Below, one piece after another: positions 52,721-62,682 of a DNA stretch of 64,000 nt. The translations under genes and the position numbers were made by a program. Source of the DNA: Gordonia lacunae (GTDB taxonomy: Bacteria; Actinomycetota; Actinomycetes; Mycobacteriales; Mycobacteriaceae); contig NZ_NGFO01000021.1 of NCBI RefSeq assembly GCF_002149015.1, forward strand, positions 36,953 through 100,952, read 5' to 3'. Below the pieces are notes generated by a model. The model was not told the origin of the DNA. It made no database searches and saw only the letters and a program-made list of their open reading frames with translations. Every line of letters starts with the position of its first letter. Position 1 is the stretch's first letter.

Positions 52721-55700
52721 GACGCCCGGCCACCTTCGACATCACCGCCGACCTGCCGGACCACACCACGGTCCTGGAGGCCAGTGCGGGAACCGGGAAG
52801 ACCTACGCCATCGTCGGTCTCGCCGCCCGGCACATCGCCGAAGGCGTACCCATCTCGCAGATGCTGCTCGTGACGTTCAGTCGAGCCGCGACCGCCGAAC
52901 TGCGGGAACGCATGCGAGACCGCGTGCGGGAGTTGCTCGACGGGCTCGGCCGCGCGGGCGCGGACACCGGCCACGACGCGCTGTTGCTGATGCTGGCCCA
53001 GGGAACACCGGACGAGGTCGCCGCCCGCCGCCGCAATCTGGCCAGGGCCCTCAGCGACTTCGACGCGTCGACGATCGCGACCACCCACACGTTCTGCAAT
53101 CGCATGTTGGAGGCGCTCGGTTTCCTCGGTGAACGCGAGCTGGTCTACTCGATCGTCGAGGAGGTCGACGAACTCACCGAAGAAGTTGCCCTGGACCTGT
53201 ACCTGCGGGGCTTCTGGGCAAGTGACACACCGGAGTTCGACTTCTCCGAGGCCCGGGCCATCGCCCGCGACGCGGTGCGTCAGGCGTCGGTCGCGTTGGC
53301 ACCGGACGACTCCGAGGTGACCGACGGCTCGGTCGCGGCCCGCCGGGTCAGCTTCGCCACCGCGGTCCGCCGCATCGTCGAGACACGCAAACGCGATGCG
53401 CGCGTTCGGACCTATGACGACCTACAGGCCATCCTGCACCGGATCGTGACCGACCCGGTGGTCGGCGAGCGGGCGTGCCGGCGGATCCGCGACACCTTCA
53501 CCGTCGTCCTGGTCGACGAGTTCCAGGACACCGACCCGCTGCAGTGGGAGATCGTGCGCCGCTGCTTCCACGGGCACCGTCGCCTCATCCTCGTCGGCGA
53601 CCCCAAGCAGTCGATCTACGGTTTTCGCGGTGCGGAGGTCCTCAGCTACCTCGCCGCCGTGTCCTCCGCCGACACCCTCCAGGCGCTCGACGTGAACCGA
53701 CGGTCCGACGGCGCCCTGGTCGACGCGCTCGGACACCTGTATGGCGAAGCCGCGCTGGGGCATCCGGGTATCGTCGTGCATCCGGTCTCGGCCGCCCAGG
53801 CGGGGAGCCGTCTGGGCGGTCGCCCGCCGTTGCGCATCCGCGCGTTCCTGCGTAACGACTTCGCGTCCCGCAACTCCTACAACCTGCCCTCGGTGAAGGA
53901 CGTCCGCACGCGGATCGCGATCGATGTCGCCGACGACATCGCACACACGCTCGCCCAGGGGGCCAGGATCGAGGTCGACGGCGCCTCCCGCCCGGTCGAT
54001 CCCGGTGACATCGCCATCCTGGTGCGGCTCAACAGCACCATCGAACCACTCCAGCGGGAACTCGCCGAGCGGGGCATCAACTCGGTCATCGGGTCCGGGG
54101 TCAACGTGTTCTCGACGACCGCGGCCCAGCACTGGCTGTGGGTGACGCGCGCGGTCGAACAACCCTCGCGTGCCGATCGGGTGCGGCTGGCCGCGCTCAC
54201 GACGCTCCTCGGGTGGCCGACCGAGCGGGTGGCAACCGCGGGCGAACCCGAGATCGCCGAGCTCGGGGCCGAGATGTCGTCGTTGGCGCGGGTGTTCGTG
54301 CAGGGCGGGTTCGCCGCGATGGCCCAGCGGCTCCTCGATTCGCATGGGGTCGCCGCGCGGGTGCTGGCCACCGAGAACGGTGAACGCGTCCTCACCGACC
54401 TTCTGCAGGTGTCCGCGTTGTGCAACAAGCACGTCGTCGAGACCTCGGCCGGACTCAGCGCACTCGTGGAGTGGCTGGCCGAGCGGATCGCGGACACGTC
54501 CGCCCGGCAGCGATACGAGGACCAGAGCCGACGACTCGACCGCGACACCCAGGCGGTCCAGATCATGACCGTGCATGCCAGCAAGGGTCTGCAGTTCCCG
54601 ATCGTCTACGTGCCCTATGGCTGGGACGGGACGTGGATCGGTGACCGCGGCAACATCACCTATCACGACGAGTCGGGTACGCGTCGGCTCGACGTCGGCG
54701 GTGGGCAGGCCCCCGGGCGTGCGGCCCGACGCAAGCGGTACGCCGAGGAGACCGCCGGCGAGGACCTCCGGCTCCTGTACGTGGCACTGACGCGGGCGCA
54801 GTCGCAGGTCGTCGCGTGGTGGGCGCCGTCGATGAACACCACGAGCGGACCGTTGCACCGCCTGATCTTCGGGCGTGACACGGCGACGCGGACCCCGTCC
54901 GAGACCGGAGAGTCGGTCTGGGCGGTTGCTTCCGATGTGCCCATCCCGGACGACGACCCCACCTGTGTGAGCGTGCTCCGCACGCTGGCCGAACGCGACG
55001 CGGCGATCTCGGTCGAGCCCGCCGGCCGGATCAAGGCCGCTGCGGTCACGACCTCGACGCACTCCGTGGACGAGGCGGCGTCCCTCGGGGTTGCGCGGTT
55101 CCGGCGCGGCATCGATCAGGAATGGCGTCGGACGTCGTACTCGGCCATCGTCGCCGACGTCGCGCACGGCGCACCGGGAGCGCCCAGCGGCCCGGTCGTC
55201 ACCACCGGCAGCGAACCCACCGAGGACATCCTGAACGACGAGCCGGTCGTCGATCCGGCCGGGATCGACGAGATCGGCGAGGTCGCGGATGGGGAGCAGG
55301 TCGGCACGCCGTCGCTGATGAACGGTCTGCCCTACGGTGCGGCGTTCGGAACCCTGGTCCACGAGGTCCTGGAGTATGTCGACACCTCGGCACCCGACAT
55401 CGACGCGCATGTTCGCGAATTGTGTTCGCGCGCAATCGGTGTCCTGCCGGCCGACATCGATGCCGACGTGCTGGTCACCGCACTCGTGGGCGTTCTCACC
55501 ACGCCACTGGGGTTCGGCGACCTCTGGGGTGTGGAACCGGGAGATCGCCTGGCCGAGCTCGACTTCGAACTCCCGCTGGGACCGTCGGACGGCACACCCG
55601 GCGGTGGCGGGGCGACGCCGGGCGGATTCGCCGAGCTCCTGGACCGGCATCTGCCCGACGAGGATCCGCTGCGGGACTACGCCGAACACCTCCGCGAGCT

Positions 55701-56094
55701 GCCCGCCCGGGAGCTGCGCGGGTTCCTCACGGGCAGTATCGACTCGGTGCTGCGCACCCCGGACGGCCGGTACGTCATCGTCGACTACAAGACGAACCGA
55801 ATCCGTCCGGGCGACCTCCGCGTCGAGGATTTCGACACCGCGGCGATGGCGGCCGAGATGATCGCCGCGCACTACCCGCTCCAGGCCATGCTGTATTCCG
55901 TAGCGCTGCACAGGTATCTGCGATGGCGCGTACCCGACTACGACCCGGTCCGGCACCTCGGCCCGGTGCAGTACCACTTCGTGCGGGGAATGGCCGGTCC
56001 GGACACGCCGCCCGGTTGCGGCGTGTTCGAGTGGGCCCTGCCCGCGCAGCTGATCGTCGAACTGTCCGACGCGCTGGCGGGAGCACCGCGATGA
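52717..56094 (+). CDS. recB: Exodeoxyribonuclease V subunit RecB
   Basis: A 1125-residue helicase-nuclease. Walker A EASAGTGKT is at 21-29, motif II VLVDEFQDTDPLQWE near 264, motif III region GDPKQSIYGFRGAEV, and motif V/VI (QIMTVHASKGLQFPIVYVP, RLLYVALTRAQ). The C-terminal nuclease has IVDYKTNRI with D1023 and K1025 as metal/catalytic residues, so the subunit should be nuclease-competent. ATGA overlaps at both ends tie it to recC and recD. Confidence 0.95.
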   Translation: MRRPATFDITADLPDHTTVLEASAGTGKTYAIVGLAARHIAEGVPISQMLLVTFSRAATAELRERMRDRVRELLDGLGRAGADTGHDALLLMLAQGTPDEVAARRRNLARALSDFDASTIATTHTFCNRMLEALGFLGERELVYSIVEEVDELTEEVALDLYLRGFWASDTPEFDFSEARAIARDAVRQASVALAPDDSEVTDGSVAARRVSFATAVRRIVETRKRDARVRTYDDLQAILHRIVTDPVVGERACRRIRDTFTVVLVDEFQDTDPLQWEIVRRCFHGHRRLILVGDPKQSIYGFRGAEVLSYLAAVSSADTLQALDVNRRSDGALVDALGHLYGEAALGHPGIVVHPVSAAQAGSRLGGRPPLRIRAFLRNDFASRNSYNLPSVKDVRTRIAIDVADDIAHTLAQGARIEVDGASRPVDPGDIAILVRLNSTIEPLQRELAERGINSVIGSGVNVFSTTAAQHWLWVTRAVEQPSRADRVRLAALTTLLGWPTERVATAGEPEIAELGAEMSSLARVFVQGGFAAMAQRLLDSHGVAARVLATENGERVLTDLLQVSALCNKHVVETSAGLSALVEWLAERIADTSARQRYEDQSRRLDRDTQAVQIMTVHASKGLQFPIVYVPYGWDGTWIGDRGNITYHDESGTRRLDVGGGQAPGRAARRKRYAEETAGEDLRLLYVALTRAQSQVVAWWAPSMNTTSGPLHRLIFGRDTATRTPSETGESVWAVASDVPIPDDDPTCVSVLRTLAERDAAISVEPAGRIKAAAVTTSTHSVDEAASLGVARFRRGIDQEWRRTSYSAIVADVAHGAPGAPSGPVVTTGSEPTEDILNDEPVVDPAGIDEIGEVADGEQVGTPSLMNGLPYGAAFGTLVHEVLEYVDTSAPDIDAHVRELCSRAIGVLPADIDADVLVTALVGVLTTPLGFGDLWGVEPGDRLAELDFELPLGPSDGTPGGGGATPGGFAELLDRHLPDEDPLRDYAEHLRELPARELRGFLTGSIDSVLRTPDGRYVIVDYKTNRIRPGDLRVEDFDTAAMAAEMIAAHYPLQAMLYSVALHRYLRWRVPDYDPVRHLGPVQYHFVRGMAGPDTPPGCGVFEWALPAQLIVELSDALAGAPR

Positions 56095-57962
56095 CCACTT
56101 CCGATGTCCAGGTGACGGAATGGGCCACCGGTGTGCTCGCCGAGTGGAACGAGGCCGGGGTACTGGCGGCCGCGGACGTGCACATCACCGATCGCCTCGT
56201 GGCCATGTGCGCGGAGCCGGTGTCGGAGACCGCGCGTCTCGGGGCCGCGCTCGCGGTGCGCGCGGTGCGGCTGGGTTCGACGTGCCTGGCGCTGGACCGG
56301 CTCGATGAGCTGGCCGGCGAGTCCACCGAGGCCCTCACGATCCCGTCGTCGGAGGCGGTGCTCGGCGCCCTGCTCGAGAGTCCGCTCGTGGCCGGCAGCG
56401 AGGCGGGTCCGTTGCGTCCGTTGGTCGTACGGCGCTCCGTCGACGGGCCCCTGGTCTACCTCCAGAAATACTTCCGGCAGGAGCAGACGATCCGGGACAC
56501 GCTGGCCCGGCGCGCGCGGACCTCGCCTGTGGTCGATGCGGAGGCACTACGCGCTGCGATCACCGCGGTGTACACCTCGCCCGAGGACGGGTACCTGCAG
56601 AAGCTCGCCGCCGCGGTTGCCGCGACCCGCTGGACCACCGTCCTGGCGGGCGGCCCGGGGACGGGCAAGACCTACACCGTCGCACGCATTCTCGCCGTTC
56701 TCGACGCACTGCAGGGACCCGGCCTGCGGATCGGGTTGTGTGCGCCCACCGGCCGGGCGGCGGCTCAGCTGCAGGCCTCGGTGGAGGCGGAGTCGACGGT
56801 CCCGGTGACGGCGCACGCCGTCACGCTGCATGCACTGCTGGGATGGCGCCCGGGAGCCAACCCGAGATACGGCCGCGGGCGTACGCTGCCGCACGATGTG
56901 ATCGTCGTCGACGAGACCTCGATGCTGTCGATGACGGCGATGAGCCGCCTGCTCGACGCGGTCCGTCCCGACGCGCGCGTGCTGTTCGTCGGTGACCCGC
57001 ATCAGCTCGCCTCGGTCGAGGCGGGGGCGGTGCTCGCCGACCTGGTCGAACGAACCGATGTGGCCGGGGTGCAGGCGGATTCGGGAACCACGATGGCGGT
57101 GTCGGAGGCCGCGCTCGAGGCGGTGGGTGCGGGTGCCGACCATGAACTGGATTCCGAGGACACGGATCACCTCGCCGACGGCGTCATCACCCTGCGCCGG
57201 CAGTTCCGGTTCGGCGGCGGTATCTCACGGGTGGCCGCCGCCGTGAATTCCGGCAACGCCGACGAGGTGCTGAGGCTCGTGGCGGCCGAGGACGTCCCGA
57301 ATGTCGAACTCGTGGCGCCCGACGAGCTCGACGCCGTACGCGCCGAACTCGTCGAGTGGGGTAGAACGTTGCGGGAGGCCGCCCGCCGGGCCGATGCCAC
57401 GGCCGCGCTCGACGCGCTCGACGCCCACCGCGTGCTGTGCGCGCACCGGGAAGGATCGTCGGGCGTCCGCGGGTGGTCGGCCAGGATCACCGAGTGGCTC
57501 GGTACCACGGGTGCCGAACACGCCGGATGGTATCCGGGACAGCCGATCCTGGTCACCGCCAACGACCGGCAGACATCGACGTTCAACGGTGACACGGGTG
57601 TCGTGATCGCCGATCCCGACGGACGGATGCAGGGCGTCGACGCCGTGCGGGTCGCCTTCCGTCGCGGGGCGTCGGTACGACTGTTGCACCCGACGCAGCT
57701 CGCCGACGTCGTGTCGGTCCACGCGATGACCATCCACCGCAGCCAGGGGAGCCAGTTCCGGCAGGTCACCGTGATCCTGCCGCCGACGGGTTCGGAGCTG
57801 CTGACGCGGGAGTTGCTGTACACCGCCATCACCCGTGCCCGCGAACACGTGCGGATCGTCGGCACGCCGGAGGTGCTGGCTGCAGCGGTGAACCGTCGCG
57901 TGCAGCGGGCCAGCGGTCTGCGATCGACGGTCACGCCCTTCGACGACCCGGATGATCGGTAG
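56091..57962 (+). CDS. recD: Exodeoxyribonuclease V subunit RecD
   Basis: 623 residues, the 5'-3' helicase of RecBCD. Walker A GGPGTGKT is at 187-194, then LCAPTGRAAAQLQASV, Walker B VIVVDETSMLSMTAMSRLL, VGDPHQLASVEAGAVLADL, and the C-terminal SVHAMTIHRSQGSQFRQV and TAITRAREHV. The N-terminal 150 residues are the RecB-contact domain. It starts with a 4-base overlap on recB; the operon ends here. Confidence 0.94.
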   Translation: MTTSDVQVTEWATGVLAEWNEAGVLAAADVHITDRLVAMCAEPVSETARLGAALAVRAVRLGSTCLALDRLDELAGESTEALTIPSSEAVLGALLESPLVAGSEAGPLRPLVVRRSVDGPLVYLQKYFRQEQTIRDTLARRARTSPVVDAEALRAAITAVYTSPEDGYLQKLAAAVAATRWTTVLAGGPGTGKTYTVARILAVLDALQGPGLRIGLCAPTGRAAAQLQASVEAESTVPVTAHAVTLHALLGWRPGANPRYGRGRTLPHDVIVVDETSMLSMTAMSRLLDAVRPDARVLFVGDPHQLASVEAGAVLADLVERTDVAGVQADSGTTMAVSEAALEAVGAGADHELDSEDTDHLADGVITLRRQFRFGGGISRVAAAVNSGNADEVLRLVAAEDVPNVELVAPDELDAVRAELVEWGRTLREAARRADATAALDALDAHRVLCAHREGSSGVRGWSARITEWLGTTGAEHAGWYPGQPILVTANDRQTSTFNGDTGVVIADPDGRMQGVDAVRVAFRRGASVRLLHPTQLADVVSVHAMTIHRSQGSQFRQVTVILPPTGSELLTRELLYTAITRAREHVRIVGTPEVLAAAVNRRVQRASGLRSTVTPFDDPDDR

Positions 57963-58080
57963 TCGCCACATTCCGGTACATCCACCCCGTTTCCGTGAAC
58001 CCACCCGGTCCGAGCGCGGTGGCAATCTGGAGAAGGGTGTACGGGCGCGGGATGACTGCGCGATGGATGTGTCGACCGTC

Positions 58081-58836
58081 CTAGATCAGGTCGCAACCAC
58101 CGGGGACGAGGTCGCGACGCTGGTAGCACTCGACGCCGAGCAGCTTCTCCTGGATGTCGTCGGGCAGCGACATGAACCCCGAGATGGCCCGGCTGCGATC
58201 GATCTCGGAACGGTGGGCGGTGACCGCGGCTCGCTTGCGGGTCGTCAGGTCGGACACGTCGACGACCACGTCGATCTCGGACTCCGGCGTCCCGGGCAGC
58301 TGCTCCCGGGGGATGTCCGCGAAGAGGCTCTCCGCGAGGATGTCCATCATCCATTCAGGGATCGTGGCGAAGTACAGCGAGCGGACTCGCCACGCCGGCC
58401 CGGCGCGGTGGTAGAGCTTCGTCGACGCAGCGGCGTCCGCGGCCGCGCAGGCGAGCCGATGCGCATGGACGTGGTCGGGATGACCGTAGATACCCAACGG
58501 GTCATAGGTGATCACGATGTCGGGCCGGAGGGCACGGATGTGGTGGGTGAGTGCCCGGACCTGTTCGTCGAACGATGCGGCGCACAGTCGTTGCGCGTCG
58601 GGTGCCGATTCCGGTCGCCGGTCGTCGGCGTAGCCGAGCATGATCGGCGGACGGGGCATGCCGAGGATGGTCACCGCGTCGGCGAGTTCGCGGTGCCGGA
58701 CCGTGCCGTCGGTCCAGGTGCACATCACGAGGTCCACCTCGCCGCCGGCGTCGGTGTGACGCGCGATGAGCCCACCGGTCCACAGGGATTCGTCATCGGG
58801 GTGCGCGTGCACCAACAGCAGTCGCGGTGTGCCCAT
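58081..58836 (-). CDS. PIG-L family deacetylase (MshB/Mca-like)
   Basis: A 251-residue zinc hydrolase of the GlcNAc-deacetylase family. The metal ligands are in LLLVHAHPDDESLWTGGLIA (HPDD at 12-15) and YGHPDHVHAHRLA. In actinobacteria this family includes MshB and Mca of mycothiol metabolism; this member is shorter than Mca and its place cannot be fixed by sequence alone. The ATG at 58836 has AGGAAG at 10 bases. It is divergent from htpG. Confidence 0.85.
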   Translation of the reverse strand: MGTPRLLLVHAHPDDESLWTGGLIARHTDAGGEVDLVMCTWTDGTVRHRELADAVTILGMPRPPIMLGYADDRRPESAPDAQRLCAASFDEQVRALTHHIRALRPDIVITYDPLGIYGHPDHVHAHRLACAAADAAASTKLYHRAGPAWRVRSLYFATIPEWMMDILAESLFADIPREQLPGTPESEIDVVVDVSDLTTRKRAAVTAHRSEIDRSRAISGFMSLPDDIQEKLLGVECYQRRDLVPGGCDLI

Positions 58837-59009
58837 CCACCTGGCTTCCTGATCGTTCCCGCACGGCACGGATGTCGTCCGGGTTAGTCGGTCCCCGACC
58901 CAGGGTAGCCACACCACCGCTCGGTAAAGTCGGTGTCCGTCCCCACGTGTCGCACCGCGCGGAGATCCTCGTCGCACGGTGCACGAAGAACAGAACATGG
59001 AGGTCTGCG

Positions 59010-61025
59010 ATGAGCGCTCAGCCCGAAGTCCACGAGTTCCAGGCCGAGACCCGGCAGCTGCTGGATCTCATGGTGCACTCGATCTACTCCAACAAGGACA
59101 GCTTCCTGCGCGAGTTGATCTCGAACGCATCCGACGCGCTGGACAAGCTGCGGCTCGAGTCCCTGCTCGACAAGGATCTCGACGTCGACACCTCCGACCT
59201 CCACATCACCCTCGATCCCGACCCGGAGGCCCGGACACTGGTCGTCGCCGACAACGGGATCGGCATGACCCGGGACGAGGTCGTCGGACTGATCGGCACA
59301 CTGGCCCGATCGGGCACGGCCGAGCTGCGCCGGTCGCTCGCGGAAGCACGCGCGAACGGGGTGTCCGACGCGGCCGCCGAGGAGCTGATCGGCCAGTTCG
59401 GCATCGGCTTCTACTCGACATTCATGGTCGCCGAGAAGGTCACCCTGGTGACCCGCAAGGCGGGGGAGAGCACCGGCACCCGCTGGGAGTCGACCGGCGA
59501 CGGCACGTACACGATCGACGACGTCCCCGATGCCCCGCAGGGCACCTCGGTCACGCTGGCGCTCAAGCCCGTCGACACCGAGGATCATCTCTACGACTAC
59601 TCGGATCAGACCAAGCTCCGTCAGCTCGTGAAGCGGTACTCGGACTTCATCGCGTGGCCGATCCGGATGAACGTCGAGAAGACCGTTCCGGTGGAGACCC
59701 CCGACGCCCCCGACGCCCCCGACGCCGACGACTCGGGCGAGACCAAGGCACCGGAGACGAAGACGGTCGTCGAGGCCGAGACGATCAACTCGATGAAGGC
59801 GCTCTGGGCGAAGTCCCGCTCGGAGGTGACCGACGAGGAGTACCAGGAGTTCTACCGGCACGTCTCCCATGCCTGGGATGCTCCGCTGGAGACCATCACG
59901 CTGCAGGCCGAGGGCACCTTCGAGTACCAGGCGCTGCTGTTCATCCCGACGCAGCCGCCGTTCGATCTGTTCATGCGGGACAGCAAGGTCGGCATCCATC
60001 TCTACGTCAAGCGCGTGTTCATCATGGACGACTGCGCCGAACTGATGCCGGAGTACCTGCGCTTCGTCAAGGGTGTCGTCGACGCGGCCGACCTGTCGCT
60101 GAACGTGTCTCGTGAGATCTTGCAGCAGGACCGGCAGATCCGTGCGATCCGTCGGCGTCTCACCAAGAAGGTCATCTCGACGGTCACCGAGATGCGCGCC
60201 GGTCGTCCGGACGACTACCGCACCTTCTGGGATGCCTTCGGCCGGGTGTTCAAGGAAGGTCTCGTCAACGACCCGGACAATCGGGATGCGCTCCTGAAGG
60301 CGTCGTCGTTCGCGACCACCCACTCCGAGGACGAACTGACCACGCTCGCCGACTACATCGGCCGGATGAAGAGCGGTCAGGACACGATCTACTACATGAC
60401 GGGCGAATCGCGCCAGCAGATCGTGAACTCGCCGCACATGGAAGCCTTCCGCGCCAAGGGGATCGAGGTCCTCGTCCTGTCCGATCCGGTCGACGAGATG
60501 TGGGTCTCGGCGGGTGCCGAATTCGACGGCAAGACGTTCCAGTCGATCGCCAAGGGCGCTGTCGACCTCGAAGGTGACGACGAGGACGCCGCCGATTCGG
60601 CCAAGGAAGAACAGAACAAGACGTACGCCGATCTGCTGGGGTGGCTCACGAGCACGCTTTCCGACGATGTCAGCGAGACACGGCTGTCGTCTCGCCTCAC
60701 CGAGTCGCCGGCCTGTCTGGTCGGGGACACGTTCTCGATGTCACCCCAGCTGGAGAAGCTGTACCGGGCATCCGGTCAGGAGTTCCCGAAGTCGAAGCGA
60801 GCCCTCGAACTCAACCCCGATCATCCGCTGGTCGCCGCGCTGAACAAGGCCTACGGTGCTGGTGATCACGACCAGCTGGTGCCGACGGCGAAGCTGCTCT
60901 ACGGCATGGCCGTCATCGCCGAGGGCGGCGAGCTCGACGACCCGGCCGAGTTCGCGAAGATCCTCGCCGGCCGCCTCACCGAGGCATTCACCGGCAACGA
61001 TTCGCCGGCCGGTACGGAGTCCTGA
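59010..61025 (+). CDS. htpG: Hsp90-family molecular chaperone HtpG
   Basis: 671 residues. The N-terminal GHKL ATPase carries HSIYSNKDSFLRELISNASD, VADNGIGM and IGQFGIGFYSTFMV. The middle domain has IHLYVKRVFIMDDCAELMPE and NVSREILQQDRQIRAI; the C-terminal dimerisation part ends near FTGNDSPAGTES. It helps fold clients under stress. A charged linker contains three copies of a 9-base unit (59703-59729) encoding DAP repeats. The ATG at 59010 has GGAGG. No HAIR or CIRCE site was seen upstream. Confidence 0.95.
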   Translation: MSAQPEVHEFQAETRQLLDLMVHSIYSNKDSFLRELISNASDALDKLRLESLLDKDLDVDTSDLHITLDPDPEARTLVVADNGIGMTRDEVVGLIGTLARSGTAELRRSLAEARANGVSDAAAEELIGQFGIGFYSTFMVAEKVTLVTRKAGESTGTRWESTGDGTYTIDDVPDAPQGTSVTLALKPVDTEDHLYDYSDQTKLRQLVKRYSDFIAWPIRMNVEKTVPVETPDAPDAPDADDSGETKAPETKTVVEAETINSMKALWAKSRSEVTDEEYQEFYRHVSHAWDAPLETITLQAEGTFEYQALLFIPTQPPFDLFMRDSKVGIHLYVKRVFIMDDCAELMPEYLRFVKGVVDAADLSLNVSREILQQDRQIRAIRRRLTKKVISTVTEMRAGRPDDYRTFWDAFGRVFKEGLVNDPDNRDALLKASSFATTHSEDELTTLADYIGRMKSGQDTIYYMTGESRQQIVNSPHMEAFRAKGIEVLVLSDPVDEMWVSAGAEFDGKTFQSIAKGAVDLEGDDEDAADSAKEEQNKTYADLLGWLTSTLSDDVSETRLSSRLTESPACLVGDTFSMSPQLEKLYRASGQEFPKSKRALELNPDHPLVAALNKAYGAGDHDQLVPTAKLLYGMAVIAEGGELDDPAEFAKILAGRLTEAFTGNDSPAGTES

Positions 61026-61056
61026 TCCGGCCGGCCGCACCGCGGACAGGGCACCG

Positions 61057-62052
61057 GTGAGCCGCCGGAGACGGATCGCCGTCTTCGGCGGCGTGGCCGC
61101 CGTTCTCGCGATGGTGCTGGTCGCCGCGCTCGTCGTCGGTCTTTCCCGCGAGGACGAGCGGGCGGCCACCCCGTTCGACGCGGTGCGGACCTATCTCGAC
61201 GCACTGGCCGATGCCGACGCCGTCACCGCTCTGGGTGTCATCGCGCCGCGTCCTGACGCTCGGTTCCTGACCGACAACGTCCTCCGCGCACAACGCGCAG
61301 CCGCGCCGCTCACCGATATCGAGGTCCGGCCGGCGGCCGACGGCGAGCCGGAAACCGGTGTCCCGGTGCGATATCGGATGGGGACGCGGGTGATCGACAC
61401 CGAGATCCGGACGACGCGCCTCGCCGACGGGTGGGCGGTCGTCGACGGCGCGGTCGCGGTGCGGATCGAGGCACTTCACGTCGTGCAACCGACGCTCTTC
61501 GGCGCCGAGGTCGGGGAGGGCGACACCGTCCATCTGTTTCCCGGACCGCAGCGCTGGGGCTCGCGCGACACCGATTTCGTCGCGCGGGCATCGGACGACG
61601 ATCACCCGACCGCGCCCCGCGGTCCCATGGCGGTGCGGGTCGTCGGCGAACTGAGTGCCACCGGCGCCGGGGCCGTCAGCGACGCGGTGTCGGCACACCT
61701 GACGGCCTGCGCGGCGTCGACCGATGCCGACGCGGGGCGGCAGGTGGATGGCTGCACCCAACGGCTGTATCGCTCCACGGTCGACGGCAGTGTGCGGTGG
61801 ACGGCCCCGCGAAACCTGTCCGGGCTGCGCTATCTGCTTCGCGATCCGGCCCCGGATGCGTCCGGGGACCAGGGCACCCAGGGCGGGTCGGGTCTGGGGG
61901 TCGTCGACGTCGTCGGACCCGTGCGCTGGCGGGTCTCCTACACCCCTGACTACGATGCCGACGGTCCGCGGGTCGAGACGACCGACGAGCAGTATCTCGT
62001 GGGCCATGTCGATCTGACCGAGAGCCGGCCCGAGTTCGTCACCGACGGCTGA
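61057..62052 (+). CDS. Predicted exported or membrane-anchored protein of unknown function
   Basis: 331 residues. An arginine-rich start (SRRRR) precedes one hydrophobic helix (IAVFGGVAAVLAMVLVAALV), so the protein is secreted or held by a signal anchor, with the rest outside. There is no lipobox cysteine. The first 60 residues after the helix (PFDAVRTYLDALADADAVTA) resemble the NTF2-like/Mce-associated fold. The remainder is not recognised. The GTG start follows GGACAGGG; it lies 31 bases after htpG and may be co-transcribed. Confidence 0.72.
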   Translation: MSRRRRIAVFGGVAAVLAMVLVAALVVGLSREDERAATPFDAVRTYLDALADADAVTALGVIAPRPDARFLTDNVLRAQRAAAPLTDIEVRPAADGEPETGVPVRYRMGTRVIDTEIRTTRLADGWAVVDGAVAVRIEALHVVQPTLFGAEVGEGDTVHLFPGPQRWGSRDTDFVARASDDDHPTAPRGPMAVRVVGELSATGAGAVSDAVSAHLTACAASTDADAGRQVDGCTQRLYRSTVDGSVRWTAPRNLSGLRYLLRDPAPDASGDQGTQGGSGLGVVDVVGPVRWRVSYTPDYDADGPRVETTDEQYLVGHVDLTESRPEFVTDG

Positions 62053-62063
62053 CCGGCATCAGG

Positions 62064-62531
62064 TCAGCGAGGCCGCAGACGGAACACCGGGATCCGGCGA
62101 TCGGTGCGCCGCTCGTACAGATCGAAGTTGGGCCACACCGTGCGCAGCGTCTGCCAGGCCGCGTCCCGCTCGGCATCGAACAATTCGGTGGCAACGGCCG
62201 CGGACACCTCACCGTGCACGATGATCTCGATCTCGTCGGCAGCACGAACATTGAACACCCACGCCGGCATCGTGGGCCCGCCGAAGTAGGAGCCGGCGAT
62301 CAGCCAGTCCGACCCGTCCGGGACCGCAAGGAGTTGCGTCGTCCGGATCGCGCCGCTCTTTCGACCCGGCACGCGGATCGTGATGTTCGGCAGGTCCCCG
62401 ATGTCCAGCAGGCTGAGCCGGTGACCCGACGCGGATTGGATGACGCTGTCGCACTTGACGATCTGCGGGAGAAACCGAGGCATCCAGGAGATCGAGCCGA
62501 TCTTCACCGCGAGTCCGCGCCGCACCTTCAT
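62064..62531 (-). CDS. Nitroreductase-family deazaflavin (F420)-type oxidoreductase
   Basis: 155 residues of the Ddn/DDN-like split-barrel family: TIRVPGRKSGAIRTTQLLAV (the phosphate-binding RKSG loop), then GSDWLIAGSYFGGPTMPAWVFNVRA and the C-terminal RRIPVFRLRP. Members use F420H2 to reduce nitro or quinone compounds. The ATG at 62531 is clear. It is convergent with the 61057 gene at 11 bases and divergent from the kinase at 62683. Confidence 0.85.
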   Translation of the reverse strand: MKVRRGLAVKIGSISWMPRFLPQIVKCDSVIQSASGHRLSLLDIGDLPNITIRVPGRKSGAIRTTQLLAVPDGSDWLIAGSYFGGPTMPAWVFNVRAADEIEIIVHGEVSAAVATELFDAERDAAWQTLRTVWPNFDLYERRTDRRIPVFRLRPR

Positions 62532-62682
62532 CAGCCCAGTGTGTCATGGACGTTCCGGCCCCGGTGTCGACTCCCCGGACCTCGTGACGGCGTGTCGACG
62601 TGCCCGCTTGAGGCTCGGCCGATGCCGCCGAAGCGACGCGATGCCGTCCGGGCCGGCGGACACCCGAGTAGCGTTGCGCACC

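Noticed and set aside
53422..55977. 851-codon antisense frame over recB
   Set aside because: RecB motifs are all intact on the plus strand; same explanation as other shadows.
58837..59009. HspR (HAIR) or CIRCE operator before htpG
   Set aside because: Neither CTTGAGT-N7-ACTCAAG nor the CIRCE 9-9-9 pattern is present.
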